In this document: in pieces, positions 27,923 through 35,936 of the stretch | Layout: each line of letters starts with the position of its first letter | Numbering within the stretch: the stretch's first letter is position 1 | Assembly (NCBI RefSeq): GCF_000429305.1 | Contig: NZ_AUBP01000011.1 | Span: 124,001-188,000 of the forward strand | Source: Desulfovibrio inopinatus DSM 10711 | GTDB taxonomy: Bacteria > Desulfobacterota > Desulfovibrionia > Desulfovibrionales > Desulfovibrionaceae | DNA length: 64,000 nucleotides | Reading direction: 5' to 3' | Position numbers and translations under genes: made by a program | The notes under the pieces: model-generated | The model's database searches: none | Seen by the model: the letters and a program-made list of their open reading frames with translations, nothing else | What the model was told of the DNA's origin: nothing

Positions 27923-29983
27923 TTGACGCAACCGGATATCAAGAAAACATGCGCCTCAACCGAATTAAACGATTCAAGGGATGATGTGCTTCGCGTGACA
28001 GCCTCAAACAGACTCGATTCTTTAGATGATACGGCACAACTCAGCCCTGCATCATCTTATCCTCAGGACAATTACAAAGCCATATTCGACATTATCCAAA
28101 CGGGTGCTGCGCTGATCCATAATCAGCAGATTGTGAATATCAACCGGCACGGCGCGGAAATATTCGGCTATCTCCCGGAAGAAATTCTCGGTCATACGAC
28201 ATCATTATTCTTTTTTTCTCCTTCGCATGCCGAGAATTTCCATAGGGAATGTGAACGTCGCCTTGCTGCACGTGGCACTGCACATTTTGAGCATGCATTC
28301 AAAACCAAAGATGGCAACGAGATATGGTGCCAAATCCGCGTAGCTCCTCTCGATGCCTCCAACGTTGCTCAAGGTGTGGTCTGGACTTTTGATAATATAC
28401 AAAAAGAGCGCAAAATACAGCGCGAACTCCAAAAAGCGAAAAATGCAGCGGAAAGTGCAAACCGTCTCAAAAGTGAATTTCTGGCGAACATGAGCCATGA
28501 AATTCGTACTCCGCTTAACGGTATTATTGGGATGATCTCCCTGGCACAGGAAAGCGTTGTTTCGGCGGAAACCCGGCGCATGCTCGAAAGCGCACTTGAT
28601 GCGTGCGACCAAATGCTTGATATTCTCAACGAGATACTCGACTTCTCCAAAATTGAAGCTGGCAAGTTCGAACTTGTTTCGGAATCATTTTCACTTCGCC
28701 GCCTTATCCATACCCTTATCCAAGTTTTCATTCTGCAGGCAAAAAAGAAAAACATTCCCCTGCATGTGACGATCGACGCCAATGTACCGGATATGCTCAT
28801 TGGGGATGGTCTCAGGCTTCGTCAAATCCTCTCCAATCTTTTAGGCAATGCCATCAAATTCACGGAGCAGGGCGAAATAGAACTCACTATTGAGCCGCGA
28901 GAAATGAATGCAGGGTGCCACGATCGCGCCTGTTTGTTACTGACAGTGCGTGATTCAGGTATTGGCATTCCCGACGAAAAAATTGATACGATTTTCGATA
29001 GTTTCACCCAGGCCAACACGATGACGAATCGTCGATATGGAGGAACCGGTCTGGGATTGGCTATCACCAGACGACTTGTCGAAATGATGGGAGGTCGCTT
29101 GTGGGTGACGAGTACAGTGGGAAAAGGTTCCTCGTTCTCGTTGACGTTACCATTTGGCATTTCGCGCGATACCTCGTTGGAACTACCCAATGATACCCTG
29201 GAAACGCAGTCTCCGACCAAAGCAGGATTGCGTATCCTGTTGGCAGAAGACAATGAGATAAACCAACGTTTCACAAGCGTTTTTCTCCGAAGTCGAGGAC
29301 ACTCGGTTCATATCGTCAGCAATGGCCAGGAAGCGATTGATGCTGCCGTTGACCAGGATTGGGATATTATTTTGATGGATATTTCTATGCCCGTGGTCGA
29401 CGGTATAGAAGCCACCAAAGTCATTCGCGAAACGGCCCCTAAAAACGGAGAGCCCCCTGTCCCCATCATCGCGCTTACAGCACATGCCTTTCCCAGCGAT
29501 AAAGAAAAATTTCTTGCTGCCGGCATGAATGGATACGTGGCGAAACCATTCAATCTCAGCGAATTTGAAGGCGTACTTCTCCGTTTGGCTGAAAAACGTA
29601 GTGGTGACGCACAACGATCAAAATCCGTTGTTGAATTGTTTGATGAGAACTGGATTGTCCGTACTTTTGAAGACAAAGCCGATTTTTTAACCGAGCTTGT
29701 CACCATCTTCAAAGAGGATGCTCCACCGAAGCTCATTACCATTCGGCAAGCTGCCTCCAATCAAGATTTTAAAGCCGCTGCCGATGCAGCGCACTCCCTG
29801 AAAGGGATTTCCACCACGGTTGGCGCTCAGGCTGTTCGTGAAGCAGCCCACGCTGCTGAACATGCCGCGAAAGACGAGCGCCTGGAAACCCTGGAAAAAT
29901 GTATCGCCCGCCTTGAATATCTTTTGCCCAACACGTTGGCGAGTATTGACCGTGTCTGTCTCGTTTTAACCTCGCAAGATTAA
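27923..29983 (+). CDS. Soluble hybrid histidine kinase (PAS-HisKA-HATPase-REC-HPt)
   Basis: The 686-residue protein appears to begin at TTG 27923, six bases after AGGA; an ATG at 27919 is in another frame and soon stops. Domains in order: PAS (about 50-170), HisKA with phospho-acceptor in ANMSHEIRTPLNG, HATPase (GNAIKFTEQG, DSGIGIPDE, GGTGLGLAI), receiver (ILLAEDNEI, then IILMDISMPVVDG, then AKPFN) and a C-terminal HPt with its histidine in DAAHSLKGISTT. No membrane segment. It is a complete internal phosphorelay; its output partner is not seen here. Confidence 0.92.
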   Translation: MTQPDIKKTCASTELNDSRDDVLRVTASNRLDSLDDTAQLSPASSYPQDNYKAIFDIIQTGAALIHNQQIVNINRHGAEIFGYLPEEILGHTTSLFFFSPSHAENFHRECERRLAARGTAHFEHAFKTKDGNEIWCQIRVAPLDASNVAQGVVWTFDNIQKERKIQRELQKAKNAAESANRLKSEFLANMSHEIRTPLNGIIGMISLAQESVVSAETRRMLESALDACDQMLDILNEILDFSKIEAGKFELVSESFSLRRLIHTLIQVFILQAKKKNIPLHVTIDANVPDMLIGDGLRLRQILSNLLGNAIKFTEQGEIELTIEPREMNAGCHDRACLLLTVRDSGIGIPDEKIDTIFDSFTQANTMTNRRYGGTGLGLAITRRLVEMMGGRLWVTSTVGKGSSFSLTLPFGISRDTSLELPNDTLETQSPTKAGLRILLAEDNEINQRFTSVFLRSRGHSVHIVSNGQEAIDAAVDQDWDIILMDISMPVVDGIEATKVIRETAPKNGEPPVPIIALTAHAFPSDKEKFLAAGMNGYVAKPFNLSEFEGVLLRLAEKRSGDAQRSKSVVELFDENWIVRTFEDKADFLTELVTIFKEDAPPKLITIRQAASNQDFKAAADAAHSLKGISTTVGAQAVREAAHAAEHAAKDERLETLEKCIARLEYLLPNTLASIDRVCLVLTSQD

Positions 29984-30011
29984 AAAAGGGTGAGTCTATT
30001 TCGACTCACCC
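29982..30011 (-). terminator. Terminator reading on the minus strand (downstream of fecR-domain gene)
   Basis: GGGTGAGTC (29988-29996) and GACTCACCC (30003-30011) form a nine-base perfect stem with a six-base loop. The A-run at 29982-29987 becomes a T-run on the minus strand, so it ends leftward transcripts. It may also stop the hybrid kinase transcript, whose stop codon abuts it. Confidence 0.75.
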
Positions 30012-30180
30012 TGACATCATAGCTCTCTTACTGCACGTTACAACGCATAGACTGTAATCTGATCCTCTTTTGTCTTCATCTTCGTACGTTTGACCATTGT
30101 ACTCATAGACCAGAAGCAACCGATCATAATAAAAAAACGCCAATGACAATTTCTTGGAATCCCCCTCAGCGGAAACGTAA
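30012..30180 (-). other. Spacer between the FecR gene and its terminator, with a protein-like frame
   Basis: One minus-strand frame reads a stretch that resembles real protein (LSLAFFYYDRLLLVYEYNGQ followed by TYEDEDKRG), but no start codon with a ribosome-binding site precedes it and it is out of frame with the FecR gene. It could be a degenerate gene end, a frameshifted extension, or chance. Confidence 0.25.
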
Positions 30181-31029
30181 CTATGGCAAATTACGTCGTT
30201 TTCGTCGTTCTTCTCGGCGTTGTCGCATACCGGATTGCATAAAATCATTTTGTCGTTGAAAGCGACGGGCATACCAGGCGCGTAATGCGGCCAAGGCGCG
30301 TCGACGATTTGCACCAAAGCGTTGCCCGAGTATCTCCATAGCAGCGTCAAGCGTTCTATTGCGATCAATAGCCAACGTCGCCAACCGTTGACGAAACATA
30401 GCAGGGATATCTCCGAACTCCTCTGGAGACACCCCACGACGAAACCGCAGAAATCGTCCCGCCAACAAACGTCGGCGTTGGCCGGAATGATCCGTAAAAA
30501 AGGCTGGTCCTCCCTCGAAAACAGCCACTTCAACATTATCATCGGCCACGGATACCGCTACATCTGTCCCACGAATTCCTAAAAAGCCCATTGGGGTTTG
30601 TATCTGGATATGATCGGCATCAGGATCGGCAGTTTCTCCGGAAACAAATCGAAGAGTCCCAACAGCAAGTGATACCGTCAATCGTGCACGTTGTGCTTGA
30701 TCAGGATCATAAACAAAGTCAGAAAGCAGCACCTGTGAATCGGAAGACATGGACAATACCGAACCGTCCCAGAATTCCAGAGTTGCAAGACCTTGTGTGC
30801 GTGTCTCCACCGTATCATCACGAAACACAGGGTCTCGTTGTGCAAGCGTTCGTTGCGCACCTTGAGCCTTGGCAAAGACTTCTGGAGATAATTCTTGGGC
30901 ATATCCCACCAGGGTTTCTGCATGCGCTGTAGAAACAAGGAGTACGAAAACGAGCCCCCCGAAAGAGAGTCCAATCGTCGCCTTTTTCAAATGACAGAGA
31001 AAACGATGTCGCACTCCGCGTTGAGACAT
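30181..31029 (-). CDS. FecR-domain protein, periplasmic
   Basis: The 282-residue protein has an N-terminal signal sequence (IGLSFGGLVFVLLVSTAHAE) and a FecR domain (about residues 55-190) with VETRTQGLATLEFWDGSVLS, LLSDFVYDP, GTLRFVSGE and the IQTPMGFLGIRGTDVAVSV core. The C-terminal 70 residues are very rich in arginine (RREERRKRR at the end). FecR domains act in surface signalling to ECF sigma factors or bind peptidoglycan-linked ligands; no sigma factor gene is nearby. It stands alone on the minus strand. Confidence 0.85.
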   Translation of the reverse strand: MSQRGVRHRFLCHLKKATIGLSFGGLVFVLLVSTAHAETLVGYAQELSPEVFAKAQGAQRTLAQRDPVFRDDTVETRTQGLATLEFWDGSVLSMSSDSQVLLSDFVYDPDQAQRARLTVSLAVGTLRFVSGETADPDADHIQIQTPMGFLGIRGTDVAVSVADDNVEVAVFEGGPAFFTDHSGQRRRLLAGRFLRFRRGVSPEEFGDIPAMFRQRLATLAIDRNRTLDAAMEILGQRFGANRRRALAALRAWYARRFQRQNDFMQSGMRQRREERRKRRNLP

Positions 31030-31149
31030 GGCATGTGTCCTCCTTCTCTATCTTGAATCACATATCAACAACGTTAACGCGCTTTTTTGATGACATTCCG
31101 TCGCCATATTGTCACCTCTTCTCCAGACAAATCCCTTTCTTGACATTAC

Positions 31150-31164
31150 TAGACGACCGGTCTA
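31150..31164. promoter_or_regulatory. Inverted repeat TAGAC-N5-GTCTA, candidate TetR operator
   Basis: Five-base arms 31150-31154 and 31160-31164 surround GACCG, giving a TAGACnnnCGGTCTA-like site of a type often bound by TetR proteins. It ends ten bases before the tetR start, suggesting autorepression. Confidence 0.55.
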
Positions 31165-31173
31165 CTATTTAAT

Positions 31174-31764
31174 ATGCAATCCAAAACATCAGCAAACACG
31201 CGACAACGTATACTGGAAACCGGAGCGCGTCTTATCCATAAGAAGGGATTTAACCATACGGGCATCAAAGAAATCCTTGATGCCTGTGATGTCCCGAAAG
31301 GTTCGTTTTATTTCTATTTTAAAAGCAAGGAAGAGTTCGGTTTAGCTGTTATCGATTTTCATTTTGAGCAGTTTGGTGCAATTTCCCGTACTATTTTCGA
31401 TGAGCTTACAATGCCACCGATTGCACGACTTCGTGCGTATTTCGAAACATTCTTGGAGGGTATCAAGGCTCATCAGTGCGAGATGGGATGTCCACTCGGC
31501 AATCTTGTCCTGGAAATGAGTGATTTGAGCCCAGCAATGCGTGAGAAACTTCAGAGCGGTTTCACTTCTATGGAACATCGCCTCACGCACATTATTCAGC
31601 AAGCAATTGACCGTGGAGACATCACCCGTGCAATCGATCCAAATCAAACCGCGCAATGGCTGATGTCAGGGTGGCAAGGAGCTGTACTGTACACCAAATT
31701 GACGAGATCGACGGCTCCCATCGAGGCTTTTTTCGATCTCATGTTTAAGGAAATTCTTGTGTAA
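31174..31764 (+). CDS. TetR/AcrR family transcriptional regulator
   Basis: The 196-residue protein has a standard N-terminal helix-turn-helix (RQRILETGARLIHKKGFNHT then IKEILDACDVPKGSFYFYFK). The C-terminal domain contains CEMGCPLGNLVLEMSD, typical of the AcuR/NemR-like group that senses reactive electrophiles, sometimes through cysteine. The next gene, an AhpD-like protein, starts 40 bases downstream on the same strand and is a likely target. Confidence 0.9.
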   Translation: MQSKTSANTRQRILETGARLIHKKGFNHTGIKEILDACDVPKGSFYFYFKSKEEFGLAVIDFHFEQFGAISRTIFDELTMPPIARLRAYFETFLEGIKAHQCEMGCPLGNLVLEMSDLSPAMREKLQSGFTSMEHRLTHIIQQAIDRGDITRAIDPNQTAQWLMSGWQGAVLYTKLTRSTAPIEAFFDLMFKEILV

Positions 31765-31804
31765 AGACATCAATCTCACTGTAACCTTGGAGAAGAACTG
31801 CCAC

Positions 31805-32341
31805 ATGTACCTGCTCAATCACATCCCGGTCGACCAAGCCCAAGGTGAACTTGCACACGCCTACAGTATTTTCCCCAACGGTGTCCCTGTTCCCGAGCCT
31901 CTTATTATGATGAGCGCAAGTCCGGAGTTGGCACAACTGCAAAGCAAAATCATTTCATATTTCATGACGCAAAGTCGTATGGAATCGCAAACCATGGCGG
32001 CTTTGCGCTATATTCTTGCAACGCGAAATAACTATGCCTTTTGCATGCGTTTCAATGCTCACTTACTTCAGTTTGCTGCCGGTTTCACGCCAAGCGAACT
32101 TGAATCCATGGCCAAAGATCCTGCGACGGCTCCACTTGAACCGGAACAAAAACAATTGCTTTTGTTTGTACTGAAAGTTGTTGATGCGCCACAGGACGTG
32201 ACAAAAAACGATGTTGACGAACTCCGCGAAATGGGTTTCTCCGACACAGATATCTTCGATGCCGCCTATCATGCTGCATCGTTCATTGTGCCAACGACGT
32301 TATTCAAGGCATTCGTCAAAGAGGACGAGAAGGAAGAGTGA
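31805..32341 (+). CDS. Carboxymuconolactone decarboxylase/AhpD-like protein
   Basis: A 178-residue all-helical protein. The segment ALRYILATRNNYAFCMRFNAHLL resembles the AhpD/CMD core helix, but with a single cysteine and a later histidine (C-x5-H) in place of the CxxC-xxx-H redox site. That makes disulfide peroxidase activity uncertain; many CMD proteins with one cysteine are of unknown activity. The C-terminal half (LPPEQ-type PLEPEQKQLLLFVLKVV and FSDTDIFDAAYHAASFI) also fits the family. It lies 40 bases after tetR, so it is probably a stress-response pair. Confidence 0.75.
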   Translation: MYLLNHIPVDQAQGELAHAYSIFPNGVPVPEPLIMMSASPELAQLQSKIISYFMTQSRMESQTMAALRYILATRNNYAFCMRFNAHLLQFAAGFTPSELESMAKDPATAPLEPEQKQLLLFVLKVVDAPQDVTKNDVDELREMGFSDTDIFDAAYHAASFIVPTTLFKAFVKEDEKEE

Positions 32342-32351
32342 TAGAACTTTC

Positions 32352-34157
32352 TCAATTCGAGGGAAGCGAAGAAACTGGACGCGCCGCTTCATCATCGGAG
32401 TGCTCACGATTTTGAGAACGTTGGAGATATTCCTGGAAATCTTCATGTGTCGCCATACGTTGCGCATCTTCCTCGATAGCATTGATTGAATTCTTGAGGA
32501 GTTCGACTAAACGTGCATCGATACGCCCAGCATCGGCTTCTTTGGTAAGGACATCAAGCGCTTTGTCACGAGGAAGTGCCGGTTTGTAGTGGCGTTCCAT
32601 CGTGATCGCATCATAAATATCGACAATGGAGATAATACGCGTCTGGAGGAGAATATCGTCTCCTTTATCTCCGGATGGATATCCAGAGCCATCGAGACGT
32701 TCATGGTGCTGTGAAATAATCCTCAACAAACTTCGCATATTCTCAGGAAATGGGATATGCTGCAAAATACGAAAACTTTCGACCGGATGACGTTCAATTT
32801 CTCGACGCTCATCAACGGTCAAATTACCACGTGGAATAAGCAGAGACGTAATTTCATCATCAGACAAAAGCGGCAAAATGGTTCCATTAATGCGAAGTTC
32901 AAACTTGCCCAATTTTCCGATGATCGCGGCATCATCCCGTGAAACCATATCACATGAATTAATTCGTGAAAGGTGCTCAAAATATTTGCGCCATTCTTTG
33001 CCAGTGATTTCACCCCACATTGCCATACGTGTTTGGATAACATCCATGACACGAGCAGGCAGACGTGACGACTTCGTCAAAACTTGCTCACGAATGCCAA
33101 TTTTTCCAACATCGTGGAGCAGACCCGCATAAAAAACTTCATGCAGGTTGTCTTCGGAAAACACAACATCGGGAAAAAGCGTATTATCGTCGTGAACCAC
33201 TTTCGATAGTGCGACAGCAAGACGAGCAACGCGTTGGGAGTGCCCCGATGTAAAGGGATCACGAGCATCAATCGCTGTAGCCAAGGCCTGCAACAAAGCC
33301 TTCATGAGCACTTGGACGGATTCAAAATTGAGCGCGTTGCCTAAAGCAATGCCGACAACGGAAACTATGGTCGAAATGTATTGAAGATGACTGGCGTCGA
33401 AACGTGGCGTTTGACTTGTTGCAAGGACCAAGGCGCCCACACATTTATTCGAGGATACAAGAGGAACGAGAAGCATCGCCTTGACCGCTTCAATCTCATT
33501 GTGCCACCGCGAATCGTGTGTCAAATCATTAATGATTTCGCCTTTTCCTCCACGAATAATATCGAGGAACAATATTGTGTCGACTACTTTTTCCAACTCA
33601 AGTTCATAAGCCGATCCATAATAATCATATGGAATAAGTTCAGCTGAAGTTCCATCCCGCAAAAACAGCATACCGCCTTCAGCTGGCATTGCTCCTTGCT
33701 GGCATTCATTCAATAAGGCTCGGGCCACATCACGCGGACGTAATGAATTATTGAGATTGACCGATGCCCGATGCAACAACGCGATCTCTCGATACTTTTG
33801 CAGTGTTTCCGAAGCCAGACTACGCCGAACAGCTTCTCCACGCAGAAGCTCCTCAATAGAATACGCGAGAAATTCAATAAATTTGGGGAGGTGTAGTCGT
33901 GTACAGGAATCATCTGCGCATGTCGGCACCGGTGGGATTAATAAAAGTTGTGCGACCTCCACTCCATCGTGTCTCAACGACTGAAAAAGAGTCTGCTCAG
34001 GCAGCCCCGTAATGTCGCATTGTACATCACCTGCACTTCCGAGGATGGTCTCGCCCTGCAATACGAAGATACCATATCCCGGTCCAAGGAATTGTATAGA
34101 TCGTTCAAGCAGCGAAACAAGAAGGTGTTGCTTTAGAAGCCGTTTTGAGGCGGTCAT
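32352..34157 (-). CDS. HD-GYP domain phosphodiesterase with GAF sensor domain
   Basis: The 601-residue protein has a GAF domain (about 130-285) and a C-terminal HD-GYP domain likely to degrade cyclic di-GMP. Metal-site motifs are SGHSQRVARLAV, LLHDVGKIGI, ERHPVES and HHERLDGSGYPSG. Between the HD motif and the ERHP helix there is an insertion of about 75 residues (around KEWRKYFEHLSRINSCD to LLIPRGNLTVDERR) that ordinary HD-GYP domains lack. It starts 17 bases after a single-domain response regulator gene and is probably coexpressed with it. Confidence 0.92.
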   Translation of the reverse strand: MTASKRLLKQHLLVSLLERSIQFLGPGYGIFVLQGETILGSAGDVQCDITGLPEQTLFQSLRHDGVEVAQLLLIPPVPTCADDSCTRLHLPKFIEFLAYSIEELLRGEAVRRSLASETLQKYREIALLHRASVNLNNSLRPRDVARALLNECQQGAMPAEGGMLFLRDGTSAELIPYDYYGSAYELELEKVVDTILFLDIIRGGKGEIINDLTHDSRWHNEIEAVKAMLLVPLVSSNKCVGALVLATSQTPRFDASHLQYISTIVSVVGIALGNALNFESVQVLMKALLQALATAIDARDPFTSGHSQRVARLAVALSKVVHDDNTLFPDVVFSEDNLHEVFYAGLLHDVGKIGIREQVLTKSSRLPARVMDVIQTRMAMWGEITGKEWRKYFEHLSRINSCDMVSRDDAAIIGKLGKFELRINGTILPLLSDDEITSLLIPRGNLTVDERREIERHPVESFRILQHIPFPENMRSLLRIISQHHERLDGSGYPSGDKGDDILLQTRIISIVDIYDAITMERHYKPALPRDKALDVLTKEADAGRIDARLVELLKNSINAIEEDAQRMATHEDFQEYLQRSQNREHSDDEAARPVSSLPSN

Positions 34158-34174
34158 CGGCTAACGTTCAAATC

Positions 34175-34570
34175 CTATGCAAGAGAATCTTCAATATTGA
34201 GGAGTTCCTTTGCCACATCCAGGACTTCATCGGGATCAAACGGCTTCGTCATATACCGGCTTGCCCCAAGTTCTAATCCTTGCTTACGGTCCACTTCTTG
34301 TCCTTTCGCTGTCAACAATACAATATTCACATTCCGTAGCGCAGGATCGGCCTTTACTTTTTGGCAAACTTCATACCCGTTGAGTTTCGGCATCATAATG
34401 TCAAGAAAAACCAAATCTGGTTTTTCCTCAACAATAATACCAAGCCCCTCTTCTCCATTCGAAGCGGACAAAATCTCGACATCAAAGTCTTCTTCCAGTT
34501 CTTCGAGTGTTTGTTCGAGAAGCATCCGAATATGAACTTCATCATCTACAATTAGTATCTTGCCAGGCAT
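34175..34570 (-). CDS. Response regulator, receiver domain only
   Basis: The 131-residue protein is a lone receiver: ILIVDDEVHIR, phospho-acceptor Asp in LVFLDIMMPKLNGYEV, IVLLTAKGQ and YMTKPFDPDEVL. It lacks an output domain. A 17-base gap places it upstream of the HD-GYP gene in one operon; it may act on that phosphodiesterase or on chemotaxis-like targets. Confidence 0.92.
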   Translation of the reverse strand: MPGKILIVDDEVHIRMLLEQTLEELEEDFDVEILSASNGEEGLGIIVEEKPDLVFLDIMMPKLNGYEVCQKVKADPALRNVNIVLLTAKGQEVDRKQGLELGASRYMTKPFDPDEVLDVAKELLNIEDSLA

Positions 34571-34697
34571 GAATGCACTCCAAGGATAGCAAAATTGGAA
34601 TACTATGGTTCAAGGATTTTGTTAGCACAGAGTAAAACAAACGTGAAGAACGAATTGTCCTACTTTGAAAAATTTACCATGTACTTCTTTATAAAGC

Positions 34698-34725
34698 AAA
34701 GGCGGATTCATTGTGAACCCGCCTT
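34698..34725 (-). terminator. Terminator downstream of the selenocysteine IscA-like gene
   Basis: AAAGGCGG and CCGCCTT form the outer stem, extended inward by TTCA/TGAA with one A-C mismatch. On the minus strand it is followed by CTTTGCTTTAT. It lies about 105 bases after the stop of the minus-strand gene at 34830. Confidence 0.6.
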
Positions 34726-34829
34726 CGTATTCATGTTGTGCTACTCAGTGGACACTCTTCGTATCGTACGCTCGACAGACCCAAAAGCCTTCTTCTCCAC
34801 GTATCAAACACGATGTGCAGAGCATCCAT

Positions 34830-35147
34830 CTAGCAGGAGCAGGATCCTGAGGAACATGATGACCCACAACTACCGCCACCGAATTCAAGCTGGGAGTTTA
34901 TCTGGAATCCCATATAGGACATGTCGATTGAGATTGGAGCAGCTTTGCCGTACAATTCTTTATCGATGATGAATTGAAAGCCGTTTGCATCAACGTTGTC
35001 GTCGGTATCTTTTGGCTCATCCAGAGCCAGTGCCAAGCGCGGCCCGCTTCAGCCACCGGCGGACAGATAGATGCGAATAGGCGTCTTTTCTTTGTCCGCA
35101 AAGTACGCTTCAAGCTGCTTCAATGCGGAATCGGTCAGTTCAATCAT
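34830..35147 (-). CDS. IscA/HesB-like protein with in-frame UGA read as selenocysteine
   Basis: The ATG at 35147 follows a strong GAGGAGGAAG. The reading frame runs 105 codons with one internal TGA at codon 33 (35051-35049): IRIYLSAGG-U-SGPRLALALDEP, and continues uninterrupted to a TAG. Both halves match one HesB/IscA-like family: the U occupies the position of the first conserved cysteine of IscA (GCSG), and the C-terminus ends GGGSCGSSCSSGSCSC. HesB-like selenoproteins are a known bacterial selenoprotein family. A stem-loop suited to a bacterial SECIS follows the UGA (35013-35051). The family carries or assembles Fe-S clusters. Alternatives are a true nonsense mutation or a sequencing error of TGC/TGT; perfect conservation on both sides argues against long-standing decay. 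Confidence 0.85.
35013..35051 (-). promoter_or_regulatory. Candidate bacterial SECIS element
   Basis: On the minus strand, 19 bases after the UGA, TGGCTC (35029-35024) pairs with GAGCCA (35018-35013) around the loop TGGAT. The loop begins 26 bases after the UGA and has G at positions two and three. These values fit the published bacterial SECIS pattern of a small apical loop with an early G about 16-37 bases from the UGA. The pairing also continues weakly below the stem. Not folded by computer here. Confidence 0.6.
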
Positions 35148-35281
35148 ACTTCCTCCTCAAGTGTTTCGATGCGTGGTAGGTAAGTCTCTCCGCAGTGATT
35201 GTCAAATTTCTTGCGTCTTACCAGCACAAAGTCGTCGTCAGCCTGATTGCCAGAAATGACAATATGCGATAAATTTCGTTT

Positions 35282-35845
35282 ATGAACATACCCACTACGC
35301 CCGTGAAGGAAATGCTCGTTCTCGGTAGTGCCGAAATGGCCAAAACCTTGAAAGATCTTGTCGATGCCGTCGCCGCCGACCTCGCTGTCGATAATCGGCT
35401 TGCCATTATCGGCATCCAACGCCGTGGTGTCGAACTGGCCGAACGTATCAAAGGAGCACTTGAAGAGCGGTTGGGAACCACGATTCCTCTCGGCAAGCTT
35501 GATATCAACATGTATCGAGACGACTGGACCACCTCAGTGAAACAACCCAATATCGGACCGACGCATATCGACTTTGCCATTGATGATCTCAATATTCTTT
35601 TAGTCGATGATGTGTTGTTCACAGGGCGGACCATTCGTTCAGCTCTGGAAGCTATATTGGATTACGGACGCCCTAAAGCTGTGAAGCTCCTTGTCTTGGT
35701 CGACCGTGGTCACCGAGAACTCCCGATACAGGCAGACTATGTCGGCATGCGTGTCGATACGGCACCGGCTGAACGCGTTGACGTGTTTGTCAGTGAACGT
35801 GATAGTGAGGATAAAGTTTGTCTCTCCTGTCGTGCTGACGATTAA
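35282..35845 (+). CDS. pyrR: Bifunctional pyr operon regulator / uracil phosphoribosyltransferase PyrR-like
   Basis: The 187-residue protein has the type I phosphoribosyltransferase signature ILLVDDVLFTGRTIRSAL, plus IGIQRRGVELAERI, KLDINMYRDDW and LLVLVDRGHRELPIQADYVG, all PyrR hallmarks. PyrR binds pyr mRNA in some bacteria and makes UMP from uracil and PRPP. No pyr genes are adjacent, so its RNA-binding role here is not shown. There is no convincing ribosome-binding site before the ATG at 35282. It is divergent from the IscA-like selenoprotein gene. Confidence 0.88.
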   Translation: MNIPTTPVKEMLVLGSAEMAKTLKDLVDAVAADLAVDNRLAIIGIQRRGVELAERIKGALEERLGTTIPLGKLDINMYRDDWTTSVKQPNIGPTHIDFAIDDLNILLVDDVLFTGRTIRSALEAILDYGRPKAVKLLVLVDRGHRELPIQADYVGMRVDTAPAERVDVFVSERDSEDKVCLSCRADD

Positions 35846-35875
35846 CCGACCTTTTGTTGCATTTCCCCCCAAATA

Positions 35876-35907
35876 AAACGGGCAACCCGTCAACGAGTTG
35901 CCCGTTT
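35876..35907. terminator. Bidirectional terminator between pyrR and argB
   Basis: AAACGGGCAAC (35876-35886) pairs exactly with GTTGCCCGTTT (35897-35907) around a ten-base loop, between two convergent stop codons. A-rich and T-rich flanks suit termination from both sides. Confidence 0.8.
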
Positions 35908-35936
35908 CTGTGCAGAACGTTGTCCGCCGATATGCC

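Noticed and set aside
34898-35113. 71-codon minus-strand frame covering the UGA region
   Set aside because: It is a frame shifted against the IscA-like selenoprotein gene; only the UGA-containing frame gives protein similarity on both sides.
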